Assembly (NCBI GenBank): GCA_024364805.1
Contig: CM044516.1
Span: 41,680,778-41,725,995, forward strand
Source of the DNA: Euprymna scolopes
Lineage: Eukaryota; Mollusca; Cephalopoda; Sepiida; Sepiolidae
Direction: 5' to 3'
DNA: 45,218 nucleotides
The notes under the pieces: model-generated
Databases searched by the model: none
The model's input: only the letters and a program-made list of their open reading frames with translations
What the model was told of the DNA's origin: nothing
Position numbers and translations under genes: made by a program
Shown: positions 20,750 to 31,414 of the stretch, in pieces
Numbering within the stretch: the first letter of the stretch is position 1
How the letters are laid out: every line of letters starts with the position of its first letter

Positions 20750-21890
20750 GATCTTAACTGCATTGATCCTTTGCCACACAAACATCTGCGGTGGTCGTAA
20801 ACGTGTCTACATAATGATTTAGCTCCCGGTAGTCCATTACCGGGTGCACTTTGGCTTTGTTCTGTTGTATCACAGCAATCAGGGGAATTAGGCCTTTGGG
20901 GGTTCCCAATTTATCCTCTGGGTACGGCACGAGCCAACCGTTATCTATCCAGGTGCGGAGTTCCTGCGTGTATTCTTCACGGATTTCTGCTGGCACTGGG
21001 TATTCTGACACTCGATTGTGTAGCCCTTCAGGTGATCCTCAGACCACTTCCATGATGCAGTCCACGTTAAGCTTTGATGATCGGCGCCTGTTGAAGAGCA
21101 ATTGAGATGACATCAGGAAACCCAGTGATGAAAGTCAATTTCACGAGTCTCTCTAGGCCATCTCCTGTGAACCTGGCCAATCCAACCAACTGCCTGATTT
21201 TGTTGGCGTAAACATCCATACGTTCGCCAGCCCATCTAACCATAGTTGTTTTTCTGTATGCTGCAAATGTGTCGTCGGTAAATGCCTCTTTTAATTGGGC
21301 CTCAATCTGGTCCATCTTCTTTTTATCATCCTCCTCCATTTCCATGTAGAGGGCCGGTGCATCACCTTCCAGATATAAAGGTAGCAAACTCGCTATATCA
21401 TCCACCTGCTGAAGTTGTGCGACAAGTCTCACTTTTTTCAGCCACGCTACAACATCTCCCTCACCAGAGAATGGCTTGATGATATCACTGCTTATCTGCA
21501 CCTTCGCCATAGTCAACCCGAAATAGCTTGTAGCAAAATGTAGTAGGCAAATATCAGGAACAAAGATAGGAAATAGTCAGTTTCGCCCTGCACCGCCCAC
21601 CTCTAGAAGAGAAGGACTTCTTGGCTGTAATGACCATAGAGAAAGAAGAAGAAAGAGACAGAACAAAAAGAAAAAGTCAGAAGAAAACTCGCTTCTTGCA
21701 GATTCGTGGTTCGTTACAAATAACAATCCAACCACCAGAACCACCTACGCACAATCTGCAAAACACTCGCTCACTGCTTCCCAGCATCCTGCCTTTATAG
21801 CAGCCGGGAATTATATATTTGCATAATCACGCAAGAGCACAAGTGATTCTGTGAGAATTTGAGAATTGCATGGGGTCAACGCCAATAAAA
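20750..21890 (-). mobile_element. Ty3/gypsy-like fossil: 5' LTR region, gag, start of RT
   Basis: On the minus strand from 21890 downward: an LTR-like region with a TATA box (GCTATAAAGGCAG, about 21800), an untranslated leader, and a gag domain (21067-21516) with KPFSGEGDVVAWLKKV, LPLYLEGDAPALYMEM and MVRWAGERMDVYANKIRQL blocks. Beyond a missing interior comes the N-terminal part of a reverse transcriptase (20754-21011: IDNGWLVPYPEDKLGTPKGL, KVHPVMDYRELN). It is internally deleted and broken. The gag part is still open over about 150 codons, suggesting moderate age. Confidence 0.82.
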
Positions 21891-22276
21891 ATGCATGGAC
21901 ACAATCTTGGAACATGGTGAATGCTCTGACGAACTGCAGACACTTGTGCCTCCACGACGTAGGCACCCTCAACAAACTCAACAGGCAGCTAAATCCCACC
22001 CCCACACAGTAGAGATCCCTAGATGCAAAAGATCTTTCTACTCCAGTAGTTTCTTCCCCAGAACCGCTAGACTCTGGAATTCCATTCCAAGTTCCTGCTT
22101 CCCTAACTGTACTGACGTGCAGAAGTTCAAGTGCAACGTGAACCGACATCTTGCTGCCCAAATCCCAACATAGTGCCCAAGTAGTTGCTGCCCCTGATAG
22201 TAGCCCCCTACACCAAAGTGGCAATGCGCCTTGTTTGGGGTGAAAATGTAATAAAAAAAAATAAAAAATAAAAAAA
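21891..22276 (+). mobile_element. LINE 3' end with A-rich tail (Jockey/CR1-like)
   Basis: The open stretch 21895-22173 reads ILEHGECSDELQTLVPPRRR, then FYSSSFFPRTARLWNSIPSS and CFPNCTDVQKFKCNVNRHLA AQIPT, and ends at TAG. This is the intact C-terminus of the LINE polyprotein. A 3' UTR ends in TGCGCCTTGTTTGGGGTGAA followed by an (A)nTA-rich tail at about 22248-22276, so this is a genuine retrotransposition end. It lies against the LTR-like region of the gypsy fossil and may have inserted into it. Confidence 0.8.
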
Positions 22277-22379
22277 ACTCTCTTTTGCTCGGCCCGCAAC
22301 ACAACAACAGACGTATCCAAGGTAAGCTCTTTATTTCCCCCCATTTTGGTTATTGCCAATTAAAGAAAATGGTTGACTA

Positions 22380-25180
22380 TATTATTTAAAAGATATGGTT
22401 CCCTCAAAAACCGCCTGTCATAACTTGGAAACCCTGATGGGAAGAGATAGCTTCAGGTATGCATTAAATTTTGTTGACGACTTTTCAGGTTTAATTATGG
22501 TTTATTTTTTTAAATATAAATGCGACACTATCCTAGCCACTAAGAAATATTTAGCTGACATCACCCCGTATGGCTCGGTAAAATCTATTCATTTGGACAA
22601 TGAAACTGAATTTAATAGTAAAGACTTTGAACTTCTATAAATTAACCACCGTATTAAACACAAGAAAACAACCTCTTATTCCTCATTTCAAAATGGCACC
22701 GCTGAAAGAGCATGGCGGACCCTTTTTGAAATGGAAAGACGTCTACTTATCAAATCGAAATTAGCCCAAAGTTTATGGATGTACACTTTAATGGCGGTGG
22801 CATATATCAAAAAGATCATTCAATAAAAGATTAGGCAAAACCCTGTATGAAACGTTTTGTGGTGTAAAACCCAAATCGAACTGAATGCATATATTTGGTT
22901 CAAATTGCTTTGCATTCACAGAAAATACTCATGAACTAAATATTAAAAGTGAAAAGGGTATTTTCATAGGTCACGAGAAAAGCAACCCAGCTTATTTATT
23001 TTCCTGGCCAAATGCCATAAAAAAGTTAAATGTGTAAAATTCAATGACACATTTAATTTAATATATTTAAAAAATGTTAAACCAGACGACGAAAAACGTG
23101 AGGAAATATTAAAGTGTAGTATCTGTTCTTCAGATGATACACTTCAATTTCTTGTTCTCTCTCAGTGGAGGAGAAATCCTTCACGACTGAGACAATTTTT
23201 ATTTTTGTTCCTTTTCTCCATGTTAAAAAGACGACCCTGGTGTCTAACTCTATCCCTTGAGGAGGCATTGTTAATAGGAATATTACCTAGTCGATCACAA
23301 CAAAAATATTGATACTGACGACAATTGAAGTAAAACTATTGACGTAAATATTAACTCAACACGTCGATACGCAATAAGGGATGAAAAAAAAAATAACTTC
23401 CTATAAATTGAAAAATTACAAAACTACACGGTAGCTTACTGTTACTCATTGAAAAATTCACCAGAAAGTTATATTGAGGCGATTCATTCAGAAAATCACC
23501 AAGAATGGAAAAAAGCTATGGAATCCAAATTGAAAGCTTTATCTGAAAATAATACATATGAAATAGCACCAAAACCAAAGGATAAGAGTATAATTTCTTC
23601 TCGCTGTTAAAAAAAAAAAAAATCACGGCTTCTGGAAGTGAAACTTTTAAGGCAAGATTTGTTGCAAAAGGTTTTTCCCCAATTTTTGGAGTCGAATATC
23701 TTGACACATTCTCACCAGCGACAAATTTAACGACAGTTAGAATTTCTTTGCAACTTGCTACTCAATACAATTTAAAAATACATCAAATGAGTGTAAAAAA
23801 ATCTTATTTAAATGCTCTGGTTGACGGTGAGATTTATATTTACCCCCCCCCAAGGGATTTAATATAAAAAATAAAAATTTCGTATGAAAACTGAGTTACT
23901 TTATGGTTTCAAACAAAGCAGTCACAACCGGAATCTAAGACTCCATAATTATTTAATAGAACAAAAATTCAGGCAGTGTCCTGTAGACGCGTGCATGTAT
24001 ACCAAAAATATAGGTAATAAATTGTTGATTTTGTTTTTTGGGTTGATAATATATTACTTGCATCAAACTGTAACAACACTTTAAAAGATGTTAAGAATAA
24101 ATTAAATGAAAAAATTTAAATGGCCGATCTTGGACAGTTATCATGGTTCCTTGGTATAAAGTTTACTTGTGGAAATGAAACTATAATAACTAATCACGAT
24201 ACATTGATAAACTCCTGCTAAAGTTTGGAATGCAATATTCCAAATCGTGAATAATTCCATTGAGATTAATATAAATAAAAATTCAGAGACCGAAACTAAA
24301 TTAATACACGATCAGTTATACAGAGAAATTATTTGATGACTGCCACTAGGCCTGATATATGTTACACTGTAACAAAGCTATCTCCAAACTTATCAAAACC
24401 GACAATTAAGAACTTAACTCGTGCAAAACAAGTCCTTTGTTATCTAAAAGGAAACTAGGAACATCTTTAGTATTTAAAAAGTCTACATATCCCCTAAAAT
24501 TAGAGGGATTTTTAGATTCAGATTGGGGAAACTCTGAGGATCAAAAAAGTATAATGGGATACTGTTTTAGACTGTCAAAGACTGGACCTATGATCTCCTG
24601 GAAAACTACAAAACAACAAATTGTGGCCCTTTCTACCTGTAAAACAGAGTTCATTAAATTTTTGCACCCAGTGCAAGAAGCAATTTTTCTAAACACCCTT
24701 CTAAAGTCTATTTTAAAACCATATCTAAGTTAAAAAAAGAAAAAAAAAGAAAAAGAAAACAGTAGTAATTCATTGTGATAACCAGAGTAGTATTTTATTA
24801 GAAAATAACTATGATTCATCAAAGGTCGAAGCATATTGATATCAAATATTATTTCATAAAATATGAAGTCAGTAAAAAATCTATTACTCTAAATTATGTA
24901 GAATCTGAAAATAATATAACCAACATTTTTATTAAACCGACAACAAAAATAAGATTAAAACATTTAATCGCTAAACTTTTTGGAATTTAATTTTAAATGG
25001 ATCTATTTTCAGAAACCCAAAATGAGAAGTATAAACCAGAAGAAAAATGTAAATTATCTCAGGTATGACGATAAATTACGACCATTTTTTTTTCTTGTCT
25101 TCCTAACCAAATTAACAAACTAAAAATATATAACAGAATGTTTCGAGTTTTTGTTTAACAAAAAAAAAAGGGAGTGTACC
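22380..25180 (+). mobile_element. Ty1/copia-like fossil: integrase, RT, RNase H, PPT
   Basis: In Ty1/copia order (integrase before RT): integrase core (FVDDFSGLIMVYFFKY, IHLDNETEF, QNGTAERAWRTLFE; 22440-22800), reverse transcriptase (KARFVAKGFSPIFGVEYLDT at about 23650; LGQLSWFLGIKF at about 24130), and RNase H (GFLDSDWGNSEDQKSIMGYC, SWKTTKQQIVALSTC; 24437-24733). A polypurine tract, A-rich then GGGAGTG, at 25160-25176 is followed by TGTACC, the likely start of the 3' LTR. gag, protease and a 5' LTR are not seen. It is broken by many interruptions and looks old. A 167-bp foreign segment lies at 23112-23278. Confidence 0.85.
23112..23278 (+). repeat. 167-bp insertion with U2 snRNA-identical segment, candidate snRNA-derived SINE
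   Basis: This stretch interrupts the copia fossil between integrase and RT and is flanked by AATATTA on both sides (23105-23111 and 23279-23285), a possible target-site duplication. It opens with AAGTGTAGTATCTGTTCTT, identical to the branch-site-recognition region of U2 snRNA. That block folds back on CAGATGATACACTT in a 14-bp stem with one mismatch. A second stem-loop (TCTCAG TGGAGGA, GAAA loop, TCCTTCA CGA CTGAGA; 23160-23192) is followed directly by CAATTTTTATTTTTG, like an Sm-binding site. The remainder does not match U2. Chimeric snRNA-like repeat is my inference. Confidence 0.5.
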
Positions 25181-26466
25181 ATAATTACATCAAGGATAAA
25201 ATAACATTTCTGAAAAGTAAATCTCATTAAGGCATACAAAAATAGATATTAGGAATAGCAACAGTTTCATTAAATCTACTAAACTAACGCACATCACTTG
25301 TTCACAGCATTGTTTATAGTTAGATTAAGAATCTCTGAAAAATTTGCGACTCATGTTTAGTCAAATTCTAATCACAAAATCTGCTTATAAGCATTTCGCT
25401 CTTTCACTTTTTTTCATATCATAATACTTTAAATCTTACTTAAATGCAAGCTTTAAATTTTTAATACTATCTTCATCTCTGAAAATCCAGATAGATAAGA
25501 TCTTTTTTAAATAAAATTTTATAGTTTTTAAAACAAATTGCCTAATCAAGTTAAAAGTAGCACTCATGTAGAAAACATTATGAATAAAATGTATGAATTT
25601 CAAAATAAAAGTAAAATACTGAACCTTAGAAGAGTGACAAAAGCAATTTAGTGTTGTATTCGGAACAAATTCTATTTAACCCATACATGAGATGCTGACA
25701 AATTCTACCACTTTGGGCTAGGAAGGACCTGAGAGTATTGGTAATTAAGGAGTAACTCCATACCCACCATAGCTCTCAAATTAGGGTCTCACCACTGGTG
25801 CTACTTATATGTTCACATTACCTGATTCCAATATAGTCAAATTCATTCATGGAGCTTGTCTTAGAATTTTGAACTGCCATTTGCATATTTCACCAGAAAT
25901 TTTCATTCATAAGTTGTGGGAGGAGTGAAAAACCATTGTGGAGTAGGTAGCTGCAGGAATCACCATATGCATGGTAGCAGCACTTATGAAAACTCAGCAA
26001 TAGCATTCGGAAAACTTCCATGATTTCAGTCCCAATATTTCCCCTCTTCTAACTTACCTGATTGTCACCGTATGAACTATTATTATATGTGGGGATCAGT
26101 TGATAACGACACTAACCGTACCTCCTGCAATCAAGGGTAAACTGATGACCATAATCAAACCAGTGTTCAGGTGTCAAACGACATCATTGATATTCAAATC
26201 CCACCTACAAGCTTCAGATTTTGTCATATTAAAAAAAAAGTATTATCTTTATTCATAATGCTTGTTGTTTTTATTTTGCAGCACTCCAATTATTATTTCA
26301 GTGATTGATAAATTCAAATCTTGGATGCAAGATTAAACATTAAACATACTGCTATTTTCAAGATACATATTGTTCTATAGAAACATTGACGCGTTACAGT
26401 GATTATCAACTGGGTTCCAATAGGTATGAAAGAGCACACCAAGGGGGAAACAAGAAGGGAAAAGGT
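25181..26466. other. AT-rich DNA, probable LTR remainder then unassigned
   Basis: The first few hundred bases may belong to the copia 3' LTR, whose end I cannot define. The stretch 25660-26230 is less AT-rich and may be an old repeat; its ATATTCAAATCCC near 26190 is weakly B-box-like. No gene recognised. Confidence 0.4.
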
Positions 26467-26556
26467 ATAACTCAATTTTTAATTGAAGAATATAAAAACA
26501 GCTGTCTCCCTTACAAGTAAAATATTATTTCTTTTTCTGTATAATTTTAAAACGTA
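26467..26556 (+). repeat. Direct repeat, copy 1 (~90 bp)
   Basis: Aligns with 27527-27612 through AATT...ATTGAAGAA, TGTCTCCCTTACA and a TTTCTTT...TAAGTTTAAAACGT-like end. The two copies are about 1060 bp apart. The family is unknown. Confidence 0.6.
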
Positions 26557-27102
26557 TGCAAACAAATAAAAGGTAAAAATTTAAATGATTTCAATGTATC
26601 CCGGGTAACGCCGAATTAGTTAACTAATAATATATTATTTATCGTTTTGATTGTAAAGAAAACTAGCATATTTTTCAAGGTTCTGTTCAACTTTTTGAGA
26701 TTTTGCTTGTTTTTAATGAATTTAAAAAAATAAATCTATCAAAAAATAGTGATACTAGATAAAAATAACACAGCTATAGAATCGGTAGCTCAAATGATCA
26801 ATACAGATTTCGACATGAAATTTTAAAAGATCTGATTTCAACTGCTAGATTCTCAAAACAATGCATGTTCTCTCACTACAACTCCTTGACCCCAACCCCA
26901 CAACCTTTCTTACTTGTATTAAATAAGAGACTGACATAAAACTTACGCGTCTCCCTGCTTGTGTATCAGATTGCAAATAGGTTTTACACGAATATATTGT
27001 CCTTTCTCTCTAAATTGTGTATTGTTCAAAGAGTAAAACAGGCGATAAATAACCTCATAGTGTTTCCAGTGAAACAATGAACACAGAAAAATAGCAAAGA
27101 AA

Positions 27103-27264
27103 ATGGAAAAAGAGAACGAAGAAGATGAGGATGCACAGATGAAAACAACCAAGGACAAAAAGAAGACAAGGCTGCAAACTTTACACTGTTCTTTCAAAAC
27201 ATCTCAAAATAAAATGATGTCGTTGGTAGAGATTACCAAGAAATATAACAAGCTGTCATATTAG
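27103..27264 (+). CDS. Small charged open reading frame, 53 codons, unassigned
   Basis: MEKENEEDEDAQMKTTKDKK, then KTRLQTLHCSFKTSQNKMMS and LVEITKKYNKLSY, stop. It starts with a Glu/Asp-rich patch followed by a Lys-rich patch, in sequence visibly less AT-rich than its surroundings. It lies between the two direct repeats at 26467 and 27527. A pyrimidine-AG (GTTTCCAG at about 27069) precedes it, but the frame contains a stop directly after that site. I do not recognise the protein. It may be a chance frame, an exon piece or part of an unnamed repeat. Confidence 0.2.
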   Translation: MEKENEEDEDAQMKTTKDKKKTRLQTLHCSFKTSQNKMMSLVEITKKYNKLSY

Positions 27265-27526
27265 ACACCGTGAACAAACAAAAATAATACTAGTTGAATT
27301 AGTCAGCATTTTTTTTTTCAGTTACTACTAACGCAACCCCATGAAAAGTCCATGGCAGTTTCTACATTGATTGGTATAAAAATAATCTCGTTTTTAGACA
27401 TGAAGTTGAACGTCAAAAAACGACATTAGTTTTGCACCAACCTAATACAATTAACTGTGAATGACATCCTTTGTCAATTAATATGGAAACATTTTTTCAT
27501 TATAAACAAAAAATCAAAATCTGCAA

Positions 27527-27612
27527 AGTAACTAAATTTTGATTGAAGAAGACAAACAAAATTGTCTCCCTTACAGCTGAAATTTTCTTTCTTTTTTGTA
27601 AGTTTAAAACGT
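27527..27612 (+). repeat. Direct repeat, copy 2 (~86 bp)
   Basis: Partner of 26467-26556, same orientation. Confidence 0.6.
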
Positions 27613-28010
27613 CTCTCGAGGTCAGTACTATAAGAATAAATTACCTTTTTTTTTCTGTAAAATAATTGATCTTTTTACATAAATATTCTTTAAAAAATAA
27701 AACAAGTATAATTTTTCTTTCTTTAAAATTGTAAAAATATAATTGCTTTCAAAACAATAAATATTCTGTTCTTTCTTAGCGTAAAAATAATTGTCAGTTA
27801 AATATTTTTTCAATCACTAAAATGACTTTAAATTGTATTTATTTTTATTCTTTTTAGTAGACAGAATGACAGGATTTGATTATGAAACAATTCAATGAGT
27901 AAAATTGAAGTATTTTACATTAACAATATCATCTTTGCTGTAAGGTAAATCCCATATTTTAATGCATGTGACATTTGATAAGGTACATACAAACATAAAA
28001 TTCCTTAGTA
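27613..28010. other. AT-rich DNA, no gene seen
   Basis: Nothing recognised. Confidence 0.5.
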
Positions 28011-28138
28011 TCTCTCTCTCTCTCTCTCTCTCTCTCTCNNNNNNNNNNNNNNNNNNNNNNNNNNNNNNNNNNNNNNNNNNNNNNNNNNNNNNNNNNNNNN
28101 NNNNNNNNNNNNNNNNNNNNNNNNNNNNNNNNNNNNNN
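28011..28138. repeat. (CT)n microsatellite running into a 100-base assembly gap
   Basis: A CT-dinucleotide tract at 28011-28038 is followed by exactly 100 N (28039-28138), so the true length is unknown. Frames reading through the gap are meaningless. Confidence 0.97.
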
Positions 28139-28556
28139 GTACTTTATCTTTTTCCTTACAAAACCGTCAAATTTATCCTGAACACCCTGTATATATATAA
28201 AGTAGTAGCTTTTGTGTGTGTGTATGTGTTTAAAACTTCCTACAGCCCACACTGTTATATATATATCAAGAAACACGAGTTATCTCCCCTTGACTGAGAT
28301 TACTCTCATCACCATTGCCTGCAACCTCCCACAACTCAATCACGTAATATATCGTAGTAGCAAAAACTACTACTCTTTCTCAGTGTTAATAAAGCTTCTG
28401 TTCCGTTCACACATGTCTCTCTATATTCTCTTGATGTTATCGCTAACCCTTTACTAATACAGTCCACATAATACAGCACACACCACTGGACAGATCATGA
28501 CCAAACCTTGCATGATGATTGGTCCCCCTACCTAGGGATGGTGCACACCATTTTTC
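28139..28556. other. Unassigned DNA with repeat-like segments
   Basis: It contains GTTATCTCCCCTT at 28279. The stretch 28440-28555 (CCACTGGACAGATCATGACC, CCTAGGGATGGTGCACACC) leads into the AGGTCA cluster and looks like part of a dispersed repeat. No gene. Confidence 0.4.
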
Positions 28557-28557
28557 A

Positions 28558-28576
28558 AGGTCAAAGGTCAAGGTCA
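28558..28576 (+). promoter_or_regulatory. Three AGGTCA half-sites (DR1 plus DR0)
   Basis: AGGTCA occurs at 28558, 28565 and 28571, so the first two form a perfect DR1 and the last two a DR0. TCAAGGTCA, the extended half-site of FTZ-F1/ERR-type monomer receptors, also occurs. These are textbook nuclear-receptor motifs, but the cluster sits in what looks like a dispersed repeat and no promoter is visible nearby. Function is unproven. Confidence 0.4.
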
Positions 28577-28579
28577 TAG

Positions 28580-29104
28580 TATACATATAATATGTCTACA
28601 GCTAGTATTATATACATTTACAACTTGATATATGCCAAGCTGCATTTGTGTACATACATTTAATCACACAAAAATACATGCTAAAATATTCCTTAATTCC
28701 AGAATTGAGTTATGATTGAAAAAAAATCGTTTTAATTCTTCTAATTAATGATAATTAATTATAATTAACTAAATAAGTCATTCATCTCTCACTTAGCTAT
28801 GCATTTCTCGATCCTCTCACTCTGTTAATTAAACCCTCGTGTAATATTGTCTGTCAATATTTAGAGAAACAGTGATTTTCTCTTTTCAGCTGATTTACAT
28901 AATGTGTTCGTAAACACTTTCAACATGTAAATTAGCAAAATAATAGGTTGCTTCATTTCTATATGAGCTATAACAATAATATATAAGTCACTCTCACGTT
29001 TCTCCTTGCATCTGTAGCAAGAACATGTCTTTCTACCAGAACTGCAAAGAACTTGATGCCTTTCTGTCTCTATGTGCCAACGCCAGATGGAATCTTTTTC
29101 AGTG
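28580..29104. other. AT-rich DNA, no gene seen
   Basis: Nothing certain. The minus-strand 86-codon frame at 28861-29121 has no family resemblance. Confidence 0.45.
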
Positions 29105-29250
29105 AATAGATTTTCGCTCAAAGAATTTCATATTTATAGAAAACATTACCATGAAACTGTTTCCCTGCAAGCTACAACATGAACATCTTCAAATTCAATG
29201 CAAAAAATACTTATCATAAACTATAGTCATAAGTCATCACTATGTTTTAT
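29105..29250 (+). mobile_element. LINE 3' tail remnant (RTxxLWN family)
   Basis: Nucleotide similarity to 13955-14110 (AACATTACCATGAAACTG, AAGCTACAACAT, CATCTTCAAATT). In translation NCFPASYNMNIFKFN aligns with CFPADYNLVIFKSNVNK at 19750. It is an old, 5'-truncated fragment. Confidence 0.5.
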
Positions 29251-29543
29251 TCCATTTATCATTTTCAATCCTCTCATACTATTTAACATTATTTAACTCG
29301 CAATTCATCCATCTCATTAATCCTTGCGCTTCAGTGGCTTTTGGCTTTGATAAGTGGTGGCCCATTATCAAATTCACAAAAGCAATGCTAATAAGTAATT
29401 TAATACATGAAATTACAACAAAGTACAATTTATGTATATTTAAACGGGCTGCCCGGACTTGCCCAGTTGTAAAATATGCTTTAATATATGTTTTAATTCA
29501 TGCAGATTTTGTATTTATTCTTACAAAGTCAATTCTGTATTGA

Positions 29544-29544
<1 letters not shown>

Positions 29545-29583
<39 letters not shown>
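29545..29583. repeat. (TA)n microsatellite
   Basis: TA repeats with one TGTA interruption, adjoining the 3' side of the minus-strand SINE-like unit. It may be that unit's tail. Confidence 0.9.
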
Positions 29584-29587
<4 letters not shown>

Positions 29588-29616
29588 ATCCACATACAGT
29601 ACTGTTTTGCTGTTTC

Positions 29617-29860
29617 ACAGCTCATCAGTGCGGTTAGACAAGCAACTACCTCAAGCCAGGATCGAAACCTGATCGCCCAAATGACAGCCGGAGATTCTAA
29701 CCATTGCGCTATATGGCTGTTGCTATGGGGCAGTGAATTAACAATGTTTTGACATTGTTCAAAGTACCTAAGCTCAATTTGTTTGCTTAGGTACCGTCAG
29801 TGAGAATCGAAACCAAAACATTTAGCGGTCAAGCCACATTCTTTATCGTTTGAGCTATCA
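29617..29860 (-). repeat. tRNA-derived SINE with two tRNA-like heads
   Basis: Minus-strand head 1 (29735 to 29640): TAGCGCAATGGTTAGA fits the Pol III A box, GGTTTCGATCC the B box, and CAGG-TTTCGAT-CCTG forms a perfect T-arm. Minus-strand head 2 (29858 to 29790): ATAGCTCAAACGATAAAGA and GGTTTCGATTC at similar spacing, with weaker stems. SINEs are copied from Pol III transcripts of such heads by LINE machinery. Two heads about 120 bp apart on the same strand could be one dimeric SINE or two neighbouring insertions. Neither looks like a functional tRNA gene. Confidence 0.65.
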
Positions 29861-30863
29861 CAAGATAGACATGAAAGATTGAAAATTAAACCACTTCAAG
29901 CTAGGACTGGACTGATGGCTGAAGTGTGGTGTCTGCTTAGATGCTGCACTCAAATTAATTGTCCTCAGTCAATAGAGGGGGAAACTCTTCTATACTAAGG
30001 CAATTTTACTTTTTCAGAATGCCCCTTTTAAGGGGAGCTGGTTATCTCCCACATTAAAACCGACCTTGCATCACATTTTGTTTTGTGGGAAACAAATAAC
30101 CACTTCAAGCTATGAATGAATTTGTGCATTTTCAAAGCTAATAGAAATATGTCGGCAAGTTGAAATCAACATTTTACATGTTAACTTCTTGACTATATTT
30201 TTGTACGCATTTTTCATCCATGAAAACAAAGATTTTAATCATTATAAACCATCCTTGGTGTATGATTACTATTTCATGTTAATTTTAGTGTTATGTATTA
30301 CAAGTAGTTTAAGTGTTTATCAATTAAATATTTTCATACAGATACACACATACATACATCTACTGTTTTATTTATATAGATCAAACTAAGCAATATTTAA
30401 AAAAAAAAAAAAGGAATTTATATTTTTTTTACTGCTTGTCAAAAGAAGTCAAAAAAGAAAAAGTAAAATTGAAATAAAATTATAAATTCTTACTTCTTGT
30501 GTAATTTGATTTATTTGCATATTTTGTAGAACTTTCTTATACCTCATTCCCTCACAGAGTACAACAGCAAAAGTGTGAACATAAGAGACCAATATGAGGA
30601 CAACAGTATATAATATATGGGGATATTAAACAAATCTCCTTTTTATATGTTCCGAATTAATTTCTTTTTTTCCTTTGACAGATTAAACTTCTTTATTTTC
30701 TGTTTCTACATTGCTCTATCAGTTACATTGTGATTCAGCAAGGTATCTGTTCCACGTCTTTAATGACTAATTCAAATCTATCCGTTTTTGTAGATCACCT
30801 ATCACTGTTCGATCAATTTCTTTAAATCTTCTGAAGATATACTTAGTACATAACCGATTTAAT
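29861..30863. other. AT-rich DNA, no gene seen
   Basis: Includes one GTTATCTCCC motif (30041). No element or exon recognised. Confidence 0.45.
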
Positions 30864-31049
30864 CTACTTTGATAACTTCCTCGACATTAATGACCCATTG
30901 ATGAATTTGTTCTTGCAATCATGTTTCACATGGGCTATTAAATTGGAATCCATAATCCATGTCTCAGATACATAGTTACAGAACAGATCGAATACACCAA
31001 GTACACACACAACTGATCTTACTTTTTTAATTTGTTTCTGACACAACAT
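30864..31049 (-). mobile_element. Possible LINE reverse-transcriptase C-terminal remnant
   Basis: The minus-strand frame contains FCNYVSETWIMDSNLIAHVK and KNKFINGSLMSRK. This weakly resembles the YGSETWTL...F..K.LRRILG segment after the RT domain in several LINE families. There is no tail or other domain. I would not rely on it. Confidence 0.25.
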
Positions 31050-31414
31050 TAAGATTAATGTAAGTCATTTGAATAAACAAGCCGAAATATAAATTGTGGA
31101 TGAGAATCCAATTGTAATCACTTTCATATTGATTCATCAAGAAAAATATGTAGTTGAAACACACCAAAATTATGTCATCGCTGTATTTAAATAAAATTCA
31201 AGATCTCTGAGTTCAATTCAATTTAAAATGGTAAAAACGGAACAGAAATCTAATATACGAACATGAAAGTGAATGTTTTAAAAACAAACTGTAGGAATTA
31301 AGAAGAGTCGCACAAGAATATAAATTTATATTGGTAGAACAATGCATCTGGGAAAATGTAAAAGAGGCAGAAATGTCTATTATTTCTCACTTTGAAATAT
31401 TTCAATTCTTTTAG

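Noticed and set aside
23112-23278. Genuine U2 snRNA gene
   Set aside because: Only about 20 bases match; the U2 5' end, stem IIa and the conserved sequence after the branch-site region are absent.
27959-28297. Frames on both strands across the CT tract and gap
   Set aside because: They depend on 100 unknown bases and a dinucleotide repeat.
29640-29735. Functional tRNA gene
   Set aside because: A and B boxes and a T-arm are present, but the acceptor and anticodon stems do not close properly and the unit continues as a SINE.
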